From assembly GCF_000429405.1 (NCBI RefSeq), contig NZ_AUBU01000013.1, forward strand, positions 1 to 64,000: DNA of 64,000 nucleotides, in the 5' to 3' direction. The translations under genes were made by a program, and so were the position numbers. This DNA is from Algoriphagus marincola DSM 16067 (GTDB taxonomy: Bacteria; Bacteroidota; Bacteroidia; Cytophagales; Cyclobacteriaceae). Below are positions 51,110-60,512 of this stretch, piece by piece. Below the pieces are notes generated by a model that was not told where the DNA came from, did no database searches, and saw nothing but the letters and a program-made list of their open reading frames with translations. Numbering within the stretch: position 1 is the stretch's first letter; every line of letters starts with the position of its first letter.

Positions 51110-52474
51110 TTATTTAACAATATTTTTATAAAACCACTGATCATAAGGAAGTAATTCAAATCCATCTGGGCGCCACTTGTATTCTCCTATTCTTTGGTTG
51201 AGTTTTTCCCATAGCGAAGATTCCAGAAGCCTTTCTACCTCGGTGTGTTGATGTAGATCTGAGAGCAAATGAAAGGCAGAATTCAATCGAATGCTAGCCT
51301 TGTGGCTCCATCGAGAAAGGAGTTTTCGAAAGTTTTCCATTTTGTACTCAAGCCAGTCCATATCTTTCTGCTCAAACAAAATCATTAACTCCAGCATTTT
51401 TGATCCCAAATAATAATCTGGAACCGACTTGAGGCGGGATTGGCAATCATGAATTAACTTCAACGCTGGTTTGTACTTTTCTAAGGAGAAAAACGTCAAA
51501 GCTTTCCAATATTCCCAGTGTGGATTTTTCTGAAGTTCGGGTCCATTAAGTTTTTGATGAATTACCTGTAATGCCTCGTCCCATTTTTTTTGATGAAATA
51601 GTGAAAGGAAATAATATTGAAAAAATGTCGATGGAACTTCCTGGTTTTTGAGTTTCGATTGTAGGTATTCTTCGCAAAGGGATTGGGCTGGGAGAAAGTC
51701 CATTTTTTCGAAGAGCAATTGCAGCTTGGCATGAAGAAATTCACACAAGGCAGAGTAGTCATCCGGTTCGGAAAACTCTTCACTTTCTACTTGCTCCATC
51801 AATAGGTTCGCCTCCTCATAATCTCTTTTTTGAATCGAATTTTTGAGGCTGCTTACCAGTCCCCATTGTTTCCGATTTGCATTCAGTTTTTGAATCATCT
51901 GTCTCAACCATCGATTGGAGCTATGCAATTTTCCATCAGCGTGTATTTCAGACTGGCTTACCAATACCTGCAAATGGCACTTGATGGCAAGCTCGAGCTC
52001 CGGAAGGTCTTTGGTACTGAGTACGTGGCCAGATCCATATTCTTGTCCAATGGAGAATACAGTCAGTGCCAAATCGTGAAAGCCGCCTTCAATGGCCAAT
52101 TCCAGGCTCTTTTGAAGGAGTTTTGATCCTTCGTCTCGAAGATTTCGGGCAAGCAGCAGTTGAGATTGTAAGATTAATTCAGAACACCTGATGCGCTGAT
52201 GGGCTTTGGTATTGACTGCAGATGGCTTGATCAAAACAGAGATTTCCTTGATCTCTTCCTTCAGCCGCTTTTTCAGCTGCGGAAAAGCATTGCTTTGATG
52301 ATTAGGATAAAGTCTCTTTGCAAAAAAGTCATCCTCTTCATGTGGATTTCTAATCAGTAATCTAAGAAGGTCGAGCTTTTTTGACCTGGCTGTATTTCTT
52401 GCAGAAGCTAAATGAAGTAATTGCTCCTTTTCCTGTGTAGAAAAAGCATTCAAAATATCGTTGAGACGATCCAT
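51110..52474 (-). CDS. helical-repeat protein, 454 aa, unknown function
   Basis: I do not recognise a family. The protein starts MDRLNDILNAFSTQEKEQLL. The N-terminal ~90 residues are basic and helical (RNTARSKKLDLLRLLIRNP; LKKRLKEEIKEISVLI). The rest looks like TPR/HAT-like paired helices (LLQKSLELAIEGGFHDLALT; EYWKALTFFSLEKYKPALKL). There is no signal peptide or membrane helix. It lies on the same strand, 249 bp upstream of the eCIS operon, so it could regulate or assist that cluster, but it may be unrelated. Confidence 0.7.
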   Translation of the reverse strand: MDRLNDILNAFSTQEKEQLLHLASARNTARSKKLDLLRLLIRNPHEEDDFFAKRLYPNHQSNAFPQLKKRLKEEIKEISVLIKPSAVNTKAHQRIRCSELILQSQLLLARNLRDEGSKLLQKSLELAIEGGFHDLALTVFSIGQEYGSGHVLSTKDLPELELAIKCHLQVLVSQSEIHADGKLHSSNRWLRQMIQKLNANRKQWGLVSSLKNSIQKRDYEEANLLMEQVESEEFSEPDDYSALCEFLHAKLQLLFEKMDFLPAQSLCEEYLQSKLKNQEVPSTFFQYYFLSLFHQKKWDEALQVIHQKLNGPELQKNPHWEYWKALTFFSLEKYKPALKLIHDCQSRLKSVPDYYLGSKMLELMILFEQKDMDWLEYKMENFRKLLSRWSHKASIRLNSAFHLLSDLHQHTEVERLLESSLWEKLNQRIGEYKWRPDGFELLPYDQWFYKNIVK

Positions 52475-52549
52475 TTGTGAACTGGGTTAAAAAGTAAGAA
52501 CCAGTCTCAAATAACACTTTAAATCACTGAAATACAAATGTTTGAACCC

Positions 52550-53938
52550 TTATTTCAAGATAAAGACATTCGTTTTTTCCATTTTATATTTTCGTTCAAG
52601 CTCCTTGAACTGACTCAGCAATTGACCAAAGTCACCATGTGGATCATAAACCACTTCAGGCATTTGCTTATTGATCATCCTAAAAAGCTGCACTTTTCTA
52701 GCGAAGGTTCGTTCCTTCTCCAAAAGCTCCTGGGATAAATAGTAATTTAGAAAGGGGCCTTTCATGGAATGTTCTTGGTATAAAGAAAGGTCACTGTCAA
52801 GCACTAGGACACTTTTTCCCGGCCATTGTGGATTTGCGGATTCTTTTAAGAAATATTCCGATTGTAGCGATCTGTTTTCTGCCCAAAACCACCAAGAACC
52901 CAAAGGTAGAAAAATGACCAAGCCCAAAAAGCCTATCTGTAGAGGTAATTTTTTCTTCACCCCCAAGAAAAAAGCAGTAATCAGATAACTTATTAGTGGG
53001 AGAAAAACCATCATTTCCAAAGCTGCGTGATGGCTGGAAATGAAAATGGCTAAGCCAGCGAAGATTGCCCAGAAAAATAAAATTTGCCGCTGTTTCTGCT
53101 GATTGATGGAGGCTCCTTTAGATAGTACTCCAAAAAAGTATCCTAAAAATCCCAAAACAAGTGGGAATGCAAAGAGAATTCCTAAGGTGGCGAAGGTATG
53201 AAACTGGTATGTTTCGGATGTGAAACTCAAAGGCCAAATTCTCAGAAAATCTTCCAGCCCATTCGACCAGAAATAATAAACCACGATAAGTAACAATGGT
53301 GTGAAGTAGCCAATCAGTGATAGAATCAACTGCCTAAAGCTAAATCCGCTAATAGTCACTCCAACGATAATCAAAAAGGGAAGAAAAACGATATAAATGG
53401 GATGAAAGCCCGTAGCCAACCCCCCATAGATTCCAATTAATAAGGTCGCCTCACTGCTTTCTTTTTGGAGGATGGTCTGGGAGAATAGCTGTGATAGTGC
53501 AAATAGCACAAAGGTACTACCCAATAGTGCCGGACTTAGGCTCAGCATATCAAAGCTAATATGGAATAGGCTCAGCAAAACAATAGCCGGGATAAATGTA
53601 ATTTCATCAAAGACGCGGTATCTGATGAGAGCGCTGTTCCAGTAGATCACTTGTATGAAAATTAAAATCCTACCGATGATTTGATAGGCTAAAGAGCTGC
53701 CTCCAAATATCCAATCTATCAGAAAGAAAAAGCCAGCCGACAAGGGACCTGTGTCATCTACTAAATCGCGATAGAAGAGCAATCCATCTCCCAACCGCTC
53801 ACCGAGTAGCATCCAACTCATTTGAAGCTGAGTGAGCGGAAGGTTCGCAAACACTAAATAAAGAATAGTCCAGAGGAGTAGAAAAAAGACTACACCGATT
53901 ATTCGGAATGGATCGTTTAATTTGAAAAATTGAAACAA
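52550..53938 (-). CDS. polytopic membrane protein (DUF6427-like)
   Basis: This 462-residue protein has roughly ten membrane helices in its first ~370 residues, starting with RIIGVVFFLLLWTILYLVF. A DDTGPLSAGFFFLIDWIF segment after the first helix resembles glycosyltransferase-C-like membrane proteins. The soluble C-terminal ~90 residues carry GKSVLVLDSDLSLYQEHSMK. I place it near the Bacteroidota DUF6427 family. Function unknown; a cell-envelope role is likely from topology. It is divergent from rbfA. Confidence 0.6.
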   Translation of the reverse strand: MFQFFKLNDPFRIIGVVFFLLLWTILYLVFANLPLTQLQMSWMLLGERLGDGLLFYRDLVDDTGPLSAGFFFLIDWIFGGSSLAYQIIGRILIFIQVIYWNSALIRYRVFDEITFIPAIVLLSLFHISFDMLSLSPALLGSTFVLFALSQLFSQTILQKESSEATLLIGIYGGLATGFHPIYIVFLPFLIIVGVTISGFSFRQLILSLIGYFTPLLLIVVYYFWSNGLEDFLRIWPLSFTSETYQFHTFATLGILFAFPLVLGFLGYFFGVLSKGASINQQKQRQILFFWAIFAGLAIFISSHHAALEMMVFLPLISYLITAFFLGVKKKLPLQIGFLGLVIFLPLGSWWFWAENRSLQSEYFLKESANPQWPGKSVLVLDSDLSLYQEHSMKGPFLNYYLSQELLEKERTFARKVQLFRMINKQMPEVVYDPHGDFGQLLSQFKELERKYKMEKTNVFILK

Positions 53939-53993
53939 GGCTGTAGAATTGGGGTTAGCTGGGTCGAAATTAAAGCTTGCCCAAGTATTTCGC

Positions 53994-54001
53994 TAAATTT
54001 G
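53994..54001 (+). promoter_or_regulatory. candidate -7 promoter element for rbfA
   Basis: TAAATTTG matches TAnnTTTG and ends 17 bp before the rbfA ATG at 54019. No TTTG was found at the standard spacing upstream. Confidence 0.5.
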
Positions 54002-54018
54002 TACCATAAATACTTCAA

Positions 54019-54405
54019 ATGGAAAGCAAAAGACAACAAAAACACGCAAAACTTCTGCAGAAGGAGTTGGGAGAAATATTTCAAAAAGAGGCTAAACACC
54101 TGGTAGGGAAGGCGATGGTGACGATTACGAGGGTTTTTGTCAGTCCTGACTTAAGTGTTGCAAAAGTTTACCTTAGTTTTTTGCTTGCAGACACGCAGTC
54201 TACTTACGAGCTCATTCAGGAGCACAAAAAAGAAATTAGACATCATTTGGGAAGAAGAATCGGCAAGTCTGTTCGAATTATTCCTGAGTTGGCATTTTTT
54301 CCGGATGAGTCAGCGGCTTATGCCCAGCATATGGATCAGGTGATCTCCGGATTGGAGATTCCCCCAGCGCCAGATGAGGAGGAAGATGAGTCAGATGAAG
54401 ATTAA
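54019..54405 (+). CDS. rbfA: ribosome-binding factor A
   Basis: This 128-residue protein has the single KH-type fold of RbfA: SKRQQKHAKLLQKELGEIFQ at the N terminus, VTITRVFVSPDLSVAKVYLS in the middle and RIIPELAFFPDESAAYAQHM near the C terminus. It aids late maturation of the 30S subunit and processing of 16S rRNA. An acidic tail (PDEEEDESDED) is typical of Bacteroidota members. The FtsX-type permease follows after 12 bp, a common pairing in Bacteroidota. Confidence 0.93.
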   Translation: MESKRQQKHAKLLQKELGEIFQKEAKHLVGKAMVTITRVFVSPDLSVAKVYLSFLLADTQSTYELIQEHKKEIRHHLGRRIGKSVRIIPELAFFPDESAAYAQHMDQVISGLEIPPAPDEEEDESDED

Positions 54406-54417
54406 TTCCTTGGATAC

Positions 54418-55644
54418 TTGAACCTCAGCTATTTTATAGCGGCCCGGTATTTTCGCAGTAAAAAGAAGCGAAACTTTATCACGGTGCTTTCGACTATCTC
54501 CATGATTGGAGTGGTAGTTGGTACAATGGCATTGGTGATAGTCATGTCCGTATTCAATGGACTAGAAGACCTGATCCGGGGACTTTTTGCCAGCTTCGAT
54601 GCGGAGTTGAAAGTGGAGGCTGTTGTCGGGAAAAGTTTCGAAGTGGATTCCTTATGGCTAGATGGGATCCAAAACGTAGATGGAGTAGCTGTACTTACCG
54701 AAGTGATCGAAGACAATGCGCTTTTGGACTACAATGGCAATCAATTAGTAGCTACCATCAAAGGAGTTTCGGATAATTTTTTGGAGCAGGACCGTTTTTC
54801 CAAAGGATATTTTTGGGGTGACACTACGCTCGGAAATGATCTCAGACCGGGCGCCATTATGGGTCGTGGAGTTGGGTTTTTCTTGTCTGTAAATCTCAAG
54901 GATGTCAATGTCCCCTTGAAGGTCTATTACCCAAAGGCCCCTCGAAGCGCGGCCACTCTCAATCCCAATCAACTCTATTCCTCCGCTTCGCTTGAGCCGG
55001 TTGCATTTTTCTCAGTCGAGCGTCAATTCGATGATGAGTATGTAATTGCCCCTTTGAAGTTCACCCGAGAGCTATTGAACTATGGAAACAAACGGACTTC
55101 TCTGGAAATCAAGATTTCGGATGGATATTCCATTGATGAGGTACAAGAAAATTTGAAGGCTCACCTGGGACCTGATTTTTCAGTAAAAAATACTGATGAG
55201 CAACATGCGGGCTTGCTACGCACAGTCAAGCTTGAAAAGCTATTTGTTTTTTTGACCCTGAGCTTTATTCTGGCCATTGCCTCCTTCAATATCTTCTTTT
55301 CCCTTAGTATGCTCGCAATTGAAAAGAAAAAAGACATTGCTATGTTAAAGGCTTTGGGAGCAAAGGATAAGCTAATTCGGGAGATATTTTTGAAGCAAGG
55401 CGCGATGATAGCCGTGGTAGGTGCTGCAATAGGCTTAGTCTTGGGATTTGCTATTGTTTGGCTACAAGAGAGTTTTGGATTGGTGTCTCTAGGCATTGCC
55501 TCTGCAGTCGTGGATGCTTATCCGGTTCGAATGGTTTGGACTGACTTTGCTTGGATCACCGTGGTGGTCATTTTGATCACATTGGTAGCTTCTTGGAGAC
55601 CAGCTTGGATCGCCTCAAGGGTGAAGACTACCGAAGAGCTCTAG
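54418..55644 (+). CDS. FtsX-like ABC transporter permease (LolC/LolE-type)
   Basis: This 408-residue protein starts at a TTG. The N terminus NLSYFIAARYFRSKKKRNFI is the standard beginning of Bacteroidota LolC/E-like permeases, and no ATG fits. It has one N-terminal helix (STISMIGVVVGTMALVIVMS), a large periplasmic MacB-like domain, and three C-terminal helices. The last region contains EKKKDIAMLKALGAKDKLIR, the FtsX signature. It would pair with an ATPase encoded elsewhere to move lipoproteins from the inner membrane. Its stop shares CTAG with the stop of the convergent TPR gene. Confidence 0.87.
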   Translation: MNLSYFIAARYFRSKKKRNFITVLSTISMIGVVVGTMALVIVMSVFNGLEDLIRGLFASFDAELKVEAVVGKSFEVDSLWLDGIQNVDGVAVLTEVIEDNALLDYNGNQLVATIKGVSDNFLEQDRFSKGYFWGDTTLGNDLRPGAIMGRGVGFFLSVNLKDVNVPLKVYYPKAPRSAATLNPNQLYSSASLEPVAFFSVERQFDDEYVIAPLKFTRELLNYGNKRTSLEIKISDGYSIDEVQENLKAHLGPDFSVKNTDEQHAGLLRTVKLEKLFVFLTLSFILAIASFNIFFSLSMLAIEKKKDIAMLKALGAKDKLIREIFLKQGAMIAVVGAAIGLVLGFAIVWLQESFGLVSLGIASAVVDAYPVRMVWTDFAWITVVVILITLVASWRPAWIASRVKTTEEL

Positions 55645-56840
55645 TCCTGACAGGCTTTTTTAATGACTTCTTGGGCGGCTTCCATTCCCCAATTGGCTGC
55701 AAGCTGTAGGTTTTCGCAGGCTTCTTGATTTCTTTTCATCCGAAGGAGCGTGATTCCTCGGTGATAGTAGGCCGTAGGAATCGTGGGATCTATGCCTATC
55801 AATTGAATAAAGTCTGCCAGTGCCTCTTCCAATTTACTCTGTTGGTAGCGAGCTTGTCCCCTGGCAAGGATGATTTGCGTATTGGTTTCATCCAGAAAAA
55901 GCCCTTCGCTGTAGTACTTTTCGGCTTGAGCCCATTCTTGCTGCCTGGATGCAATTGTTCCTAGGTATAGATATAATTCAGCGTCTTGGTTGTCCAAAGC
56001 AAGGGCCTCCCTAAGGTCTCTCTCTGCCAATTTCCAATTTCCTCTTTCTAAAAAATAATAGGCCCGCTTTTTCCATACCTGAGGTTCATTAGGTTTGTTT
56101 TTTACGGCAATATTTAGCGGCTCGATCAATTCTTCTGGATTTTTCCCCCGAATCAAAGCAAGACGTTCTTGAGCAAGAAAATGATCCGGGTCTATTTCCA
56201 AAGCTGTGATTAAAGCAGATTCGGCCTCATTGCTCCGATCGAGTGAAAGCAAAGCCTGGCTTTTCTCAGTGAGATAGTCTGGTTCGGGTCGGATCTCAAT
56301 CGCCTGGTCAAAATAATCATTGGCTTTTTCATAGTTTTCCATCCCCATCTGACAAAGCCCAAGGTGGTAAAAGACTTTTGCTGATAGATTTCCCTGGAGG
56401 GTGAAAATTCCCGATACGCCAGCTTGGGTGGAATTTTTTTCGAAAAAGATTTGATTGGTTTCTCCTTTGGGAAGATTCTGAAAGGTCAAAAAATCCTTTT
56501 CTGCAGCTTCAAACCTTTCCATTTGAAGAAATATTCTCCCACGACTGAAGTAGGCGGAGGCAAGTTGCGGGTTCAAATTGATGGCTTGATTGTAGTATTC
56601 GAGTGCGAATGGAGTGTTTTCTCCAGGAAAGGACTCATAGACCTGACCCATATACCAGTGAGCAAGCGCATCTTGGGGATAGCTTTTCAGCCAGTTTTCC
56701 AGATGAAAAAAAGCCGCTTCCTGATCCTCACGATCCATGGCTTCCAAGGCAGCCTCAAAGTTATTTTTTGGGCTGTTTTGTCTGGCAAGGCCAAAACCAC
56801 TGAGGGAAATGAATAAAAGGACAAGAAAGATTCGGGTCAT
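55641..56840 (-). CDS. TPR-repeat exported protein
   Basis: This 399-residue protein has a signal peptide (MTRIFLVLLFISLSGFGLAR, cleavage near ARQNSP). About ten TPR-like helical pairs follow, e.g. AHWYMGQVYESFPG, ALEYYNQAINLNPQLASAYF, and AEKYYSEGLFLDETNTQIIL. It probably acts as a periplasmic scaffold. It starts immediately after the stop of the 1170-aa gene, so the two are cotranscribed and may work together. The partner and process are unknown. Confidence 0.82.
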   Translation of the reverse strand: MTRIFLVLLFISLSGFGLARQNSPKNNFEAALEAMDREDQEAAFFHLENWLKSYPQDALAHWYMGQVYESFPGENTPFALEYYNQAINLNPQLASAYFSRGRIFLQMERFEAAEKDFLTFQNLPKGETNQIFFEKNSTQAGVSGIFTLQGNLSAKVFYHLGLCQMGMENYEKANDYFDQAIEIRPEPDYLTEKSQALLSLDRSNEAESALITALEIDPDHFLAQERLALIRGKNPEELIEPLNIAVKNKPNEPQVWKKRAYYFLERGNWKLAERDLREALALDNQDAELYLYLGTIASRQQEWAQAEKYYSEGLFLDETNTQIILARGQARYQQSKLEEALADFIQLIGIDPTIPTAYYHRGITLLRMKRNQEACENLQLAANWGMEAAQEVIKKACQD

Positions 56841-59800
56841 TCAGGAATTACTTTTCCCAAATTTAAAATTTAAAAGCCCACGGTTCAAAAGTGCATAGAC
56901 ACTTCCTAGCAATCCGAGTGAACCGGTTAGGTAAGCATAGGCCTCGGAGAAGAAATTCTGGTCGAAAATACCGATCAATGCAAGACAGATCAATGCGAAA
57001 CTGACCAGTGAAACCTGAATGCTCTGGGCATTACCTTGTTTTTTCTCAAAAACCCGGAAAGCTTCAAGTTCTGATTCTGAGGTTTGGTCCAAAATATATT
57101 TCCTAAAAACCGGACTGTAGAGTTGCCATTCCAACCAAGGGTTTTCTAGCCAAACCGGTTTTTTGACTTTTGTATCCTTTGGTTTTAGGACTCCTTTTTG
57201 TGCCAGCCCAATCATGACATCCTTTCGGGCGGGGCTAAAGAATCCCTCATGAGCAAATGAATAACAGACTAAACGCTCTAAAAATGAAAGTTCTGCCCAC
57301 ATATTGGTAAAAAAAGCCTTTCTGCTTCGCATTTCTCTAAGTAGAATTTCTGGTTTTTCGAAGCCGGGTTCTGTCTCAAGGGTTTCATGGGGAATGGCTA
57401 AGAATTTAAATCGGAAATCAGAAAAAGCCTCCGAGAAACGCATGGACTGGTCATTGTCCTTGATTTTTGATAGCAACTCAGGCCAGGTTTTTCCAGAGCA
57501 TATCCAAATGGACTTGCCTGGACCGTCTAGATTTTCGATGATTTCAATGGCTTTTGTAGGGTCAGCTAGACAGTGGAAATTTTGAAAAATATACATGTCG
57601 TAGCTCTTGTCTACTTTAAACTGCCAATTGATCTCTTGCGTCAGGAAGTCAATCTTAGCCACAGTTTTAGTGCTATTGGAATGCAATTGATCCAAAATCT
57701 CATCAAAATGCCCAGAGTCAATGCTGCATACAAAAAGTTTTGGCTGGCTGAGATCGAAATTATCCTCATGTACAGGTTCAAATGTGAAGAAAATGGTACG
57801 CTGCAAATAATAGATCAAAAAGCCAAAAAGGAATAGGAGTCCGATCACTCCAATCCAGCCAATTCCATAGCTCAAGTTTTTCGAGGTCCCTTGCATGGCT
57901 GCCCGAAAGACCGTCTGATTTGGTGTGATAAAGTCGAGAATTTTTTGATCAAAAGGATCGGTTACCGTCATCATGATCGATCTTCGGGATTTTTCCAGAC
58001 TTTCAAGTTGAAGGTTTTGATCCTCTTTTCCAGAGCTTGTGACGCTATTCCAGATTTTTGATTCGAAAATCTGCGTCTTGGACTGAATAAGATAGCCGGG
58101 AATAAATCCCACCAATAGAAACCAAGTCACGAGATAAACAGGCAGTACTTTGGAGGCAGGAATGATTTTGATTCTTCCTGGGATTTTTTTGACGAATCCA
58201 TGCCACAAATAAGTCAGGACAAGAGCCGATAAACTCAATATGAGAATAGGAATCCAACTAATTAAGCCAGATAAAACCGATACTAAAATGATCATAAGGT
58301 TGATCCCTAATGGTGCATAGGCAGTCTCATTGAGGTGGTATTTTTTCGAAGAGTTGCCTTTTGAGCTATTGGAATCTGTTGCTAGGTTGATGAATGAAAT
58401 CCAAAGGGAGGAAATGATCAACAGGAGTAGTAGGCGGATCGGATCAAGTGGTAAATAGTAATAGATCGTAAGGACGATCGCCCCATAAATCAGGAAAGCG
58501 AAGGTCAGATATTTTAGCTTTCGAAGATTTTGCTGGGTCGGCTTAAGCCATTCAAACAGGAAGGTGTTAAATCCGAAATCAGTCAATAGTTGTCGAGATA
58601 GCCCCTGTGCGGCCATTGAAAGGAGAAGAATCAGAAAATACGCTGATAAAATCAAAACGGCCTCCAAGGATGAAAGCGAGGAAAACACATGGGTAAGGTT
58701 GTGATTGACTAGGAAGACCATCCAAACCGGTTGGTCAAATCCCGTATCCCGTATCCGTGAAAATACTCCAGTGTACTGATGACCGTTTAGATAGAAGGGC
58801 ACCTCGAGAGTTTGGTTTTTACCCAAGTCTCTATTGTTTTCCAGAATAGATTCGATTTCCTGCCATTTGACTAGACTGACTCCTTCCTTAAGGTTGGAAA
58901 TAGGGGAGATTATCTTCTGGCTTTTATATAAGATTCCTCCATCTTCTTTGATGAGGAGGAATCGGAAATTTTTACTGATATCTGCATCTGGTTGAAGCTT
59001 GAATGTTACAGCATGGATGTTTCCTTTATCTGTTTTCCTGCTGATTACTGACTCAAGCTGACCACTCCCCCTACTGTAATGAGAGTTGATGAAAACGGAA
59101 CTATCGCCGTCTTTGAAATACGTGAAATAAGCCCGGTCACTCAAGTCAATGGGTGAATTTGAGCCATCTCCAAAATTCAAATCCAGGCCCGGACCTTGAA
59201 AATACATTTGTTTGGCAAGGCCATCATCAGAGAATTCTATCAGTTCATTTACCTGTCCAAAAGTGTTTTTTTCCCCTTGATCCTGAAAATCTCTCAAAAT
59301 CGTATTAAAGCGACAAAGACTATCAGTGAACTGTTGGTCTAGGGTCAGGCGTATATTTTTAGTCTCTTGAAGTGGATCAGGTATATTTTTGAAAAAAGAA
59401 AAGGCAAATCCCAAAATCAAGGTTAAGCCCAAAAGAGATAAACCCACCTGAAGAATTTTGGATCTTGTCAGCGAATCTCCAAGCCCCAAATTTAAAATGG
59501 CCAAAATGGGCACAGAAGAAATGAGTATAACCAAGAAGAAAAGTAAAATGCTCAGCAAGGAAAAGTTGATCCGAAGGCCTACTTTCATGAATTGGGCCTC
59601 GGGAACTGTTCCTACTGCGAAAAGCTGAAGGTTTTCCAGTGTCACCGGAGCGATATAGGCTCTGTTTTTGAATCCGGAAAAATTGAGTACTTCGTGATAA
59701 ACCCCTGATCTTACCACGCCTAGGCTATCTCGTGTCAGGGGGAAAGGCTCAAGTAGCTGAAGGCCTAATTGCTCCTCTGGATAGACTACTTCTCCTTGAC

Positions 59801-60353
59801 TATTCAGTATAAAAAATTGCTGGAATACTTTGTTGTTTTCCTGCTTTCTAAGGAGCTCCTCGATAGGAAAGGTCACATCAATTATCACAGCATCTTTGAT
59901 GGATTCTGAGCTGGCTTCAAACTTTCCTGTAAATCCATAACTCGTGAAATAATTCATTTTATCTGAGGGGATTTTCACCTTCAGATTCTTTCGCGAGAGT
60001 TCGTTTTGATCTAATGAAAGAGATGGGAGAGGAACTTGACTTTTACCTACCAAGCGGACCCTTTCGATTTCAGGTTGAAAGACATTGGCAAGCAGATCGA
60101 CGAATTTTTGGGACTCCTTACTGATCGAATCTTCTGAAAAAACAGCGTAGGCCTCTCTGAAAATATACCCTTCCACTCGCTGATAAAAGTCAGGCAGAGC
60201 AGCTTGCATATCATTTTTGACTGCTTGAATACTTCTCAGGTTTTGCTCTTCCAGTTCGGTGATATTATTCGATGACTGGATATACAAGACAGTCCCGATG
60301 ATGCCAATTACAGGCAAAAGAAAAAGCCAAACCTTTAGAATTTTTATACGCAT
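56841..60353 (-). CDS. large multi-spanning membrane protein with sensor-like ectodomains, 1170 aa
   Basis: I do not recognise a named family. An N-terminal helix (about residues 7-25) anchors a periplasmic region to ~260 that looks like a cache-type sensor (QQFFILNSQGEVVYPEEQLG). Two or three helices follow (SLLSILLFFLVILISSVPIL; VGLSLLGLTLILGFAFSFF), then a second periplasmic segment (FLLIKEDGGILYKSQK). A cluster of about eight helices covers 560-880, followed by a cytoplasmic C-terminal part. That part includes LFVCSIDSGHFDEILDQLHS and a winged-helix-like segment (WAELSFLERLVCYSFAHEGF), with a final pair of helices. No kinase or cyclase motif was seen. It ends directly at the start of the TPR gene. 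A sensing role is inferred from topology. Confidence 0.65.
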   Translation of the reverse strand: MRIKILKVWLFLLPVIGIIGTVLYIQSSNNITELEEQNLRSIQAVKNDMQAALPDFYQRVEGYIFREAYAVFSEDSISKESQKFVDLLANVFQPEIERVRLVGKSQVPLPSLSLDQNELSRKNLKVKIPSDKMNYFTSYGFTGKFEASSESIKDAVIIDVTFPIEELLRKQENNKVFQQFFILNSQGEVVYPEEQLGLQLLEPFPLTRDSLGVVRSGVYHEVLNFSGFKNRAYIAPVTLENLQLFAVGTVPEAQFMKVGLRINFSLLSILLFFLVILISSVPILAILNLGLGDSLTRSKILQVGLSLLGLTLILGFAFSFFKNIPDPLQETKNIRLTLDQQFTDSLCRFNTILRDFQDQGEKNTFGQVNELIEFSDDGLAKQMYFQGPGLDLNFGDGSNSPIDLSDRAYFTYFKDGDSSVFINSHYSRGSGQLESVISRKTDKGNIHAVTFKLQPDADISKNFRFLLIKEDGGILYKSQKIISPISNLKEGVSLVKWQEIESILENNRDLGKNQTLEVPFYLNGHQYTGVFSRIRDTGFDQPVWMVFLVNHNLTHVFSSLSSLEAVLILSAYFLILLLSMAAQGLSRQLLTDFGFNTFLFEWLKPTQQNLRKLKYLTFAFLIYGAIVLTIYYYLPLDPIRLLLLLIISSLWISFINLATDSNSSKGNSSKKYHLNETAYAPLGINLMIILVSVLSGLISWIPILILSLSALVLTYLWHGFVKKIPGRIKIIPASKVLPVYLVTWFLLVGFIPGYLIQSKTQIFESKIWNSVTSSGKEDQNLQLESLEKSRRSIMMTVTDPFDQKILDFITPNQTVFRAAMQGTSKNLSYGIGWIGVIGLLFLFGFLIYYLQRTIFFTFEPVHEDNFDLSQPKLFVCSIDSGHFDEILDQLHSNSTKTVAKIDFLTQEINWQFKVDKSYDMYIFQNFHCLADPTKAIEIIENLDGPGKSIWICSGKTWPELLSKIKDNDQSMRFSEAFSDFRFKFLAIPHETLETEPGFEKPEILLREMRSRKAFFTNMWAELSFLERLVCYSFAHEGFFSPARKDVMIGLAQKGVLKPKDTKVKKPVWLENPWLEWQLYSPVFRKYILDQTSESELEAFRVFEKKQGNAQSIQVSLVSFALICLALIGIFDQNFFSEAYAYLTGSLGLLGSVYALLNRGLLNFKFGKSNS

Positions 60354-60455
60354 GGTAAAAAAAATGGAAAAGAAATTTAATTATAATTATCTGAAAATCA
60401 ACAAAAAAGGATTTTGACAAAGGGTTTTTACGGGAAGGTTTCAAAAAAAACAGGC

Positions 60456-60463
60456 TAAATTTG
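60456..60463 (+). promoter_or_regulatory. candidate -7 promoter element for the coiled-coil membrane protein gene
   Basis: TAAATTTG matches TAnnTTTG and lies 49 bp before the ATG at 60513. No clear -33 TTTG was found. The 159-bp space back to 60354 is otherwise AT-rich, with nothing else recognisable. Confidence 0.45.
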
Positions 60464-60512
60464 CCGGAAGGCACATTTATTGAATCACCCCTTGAACTCA
60501 AAAAATACGATA

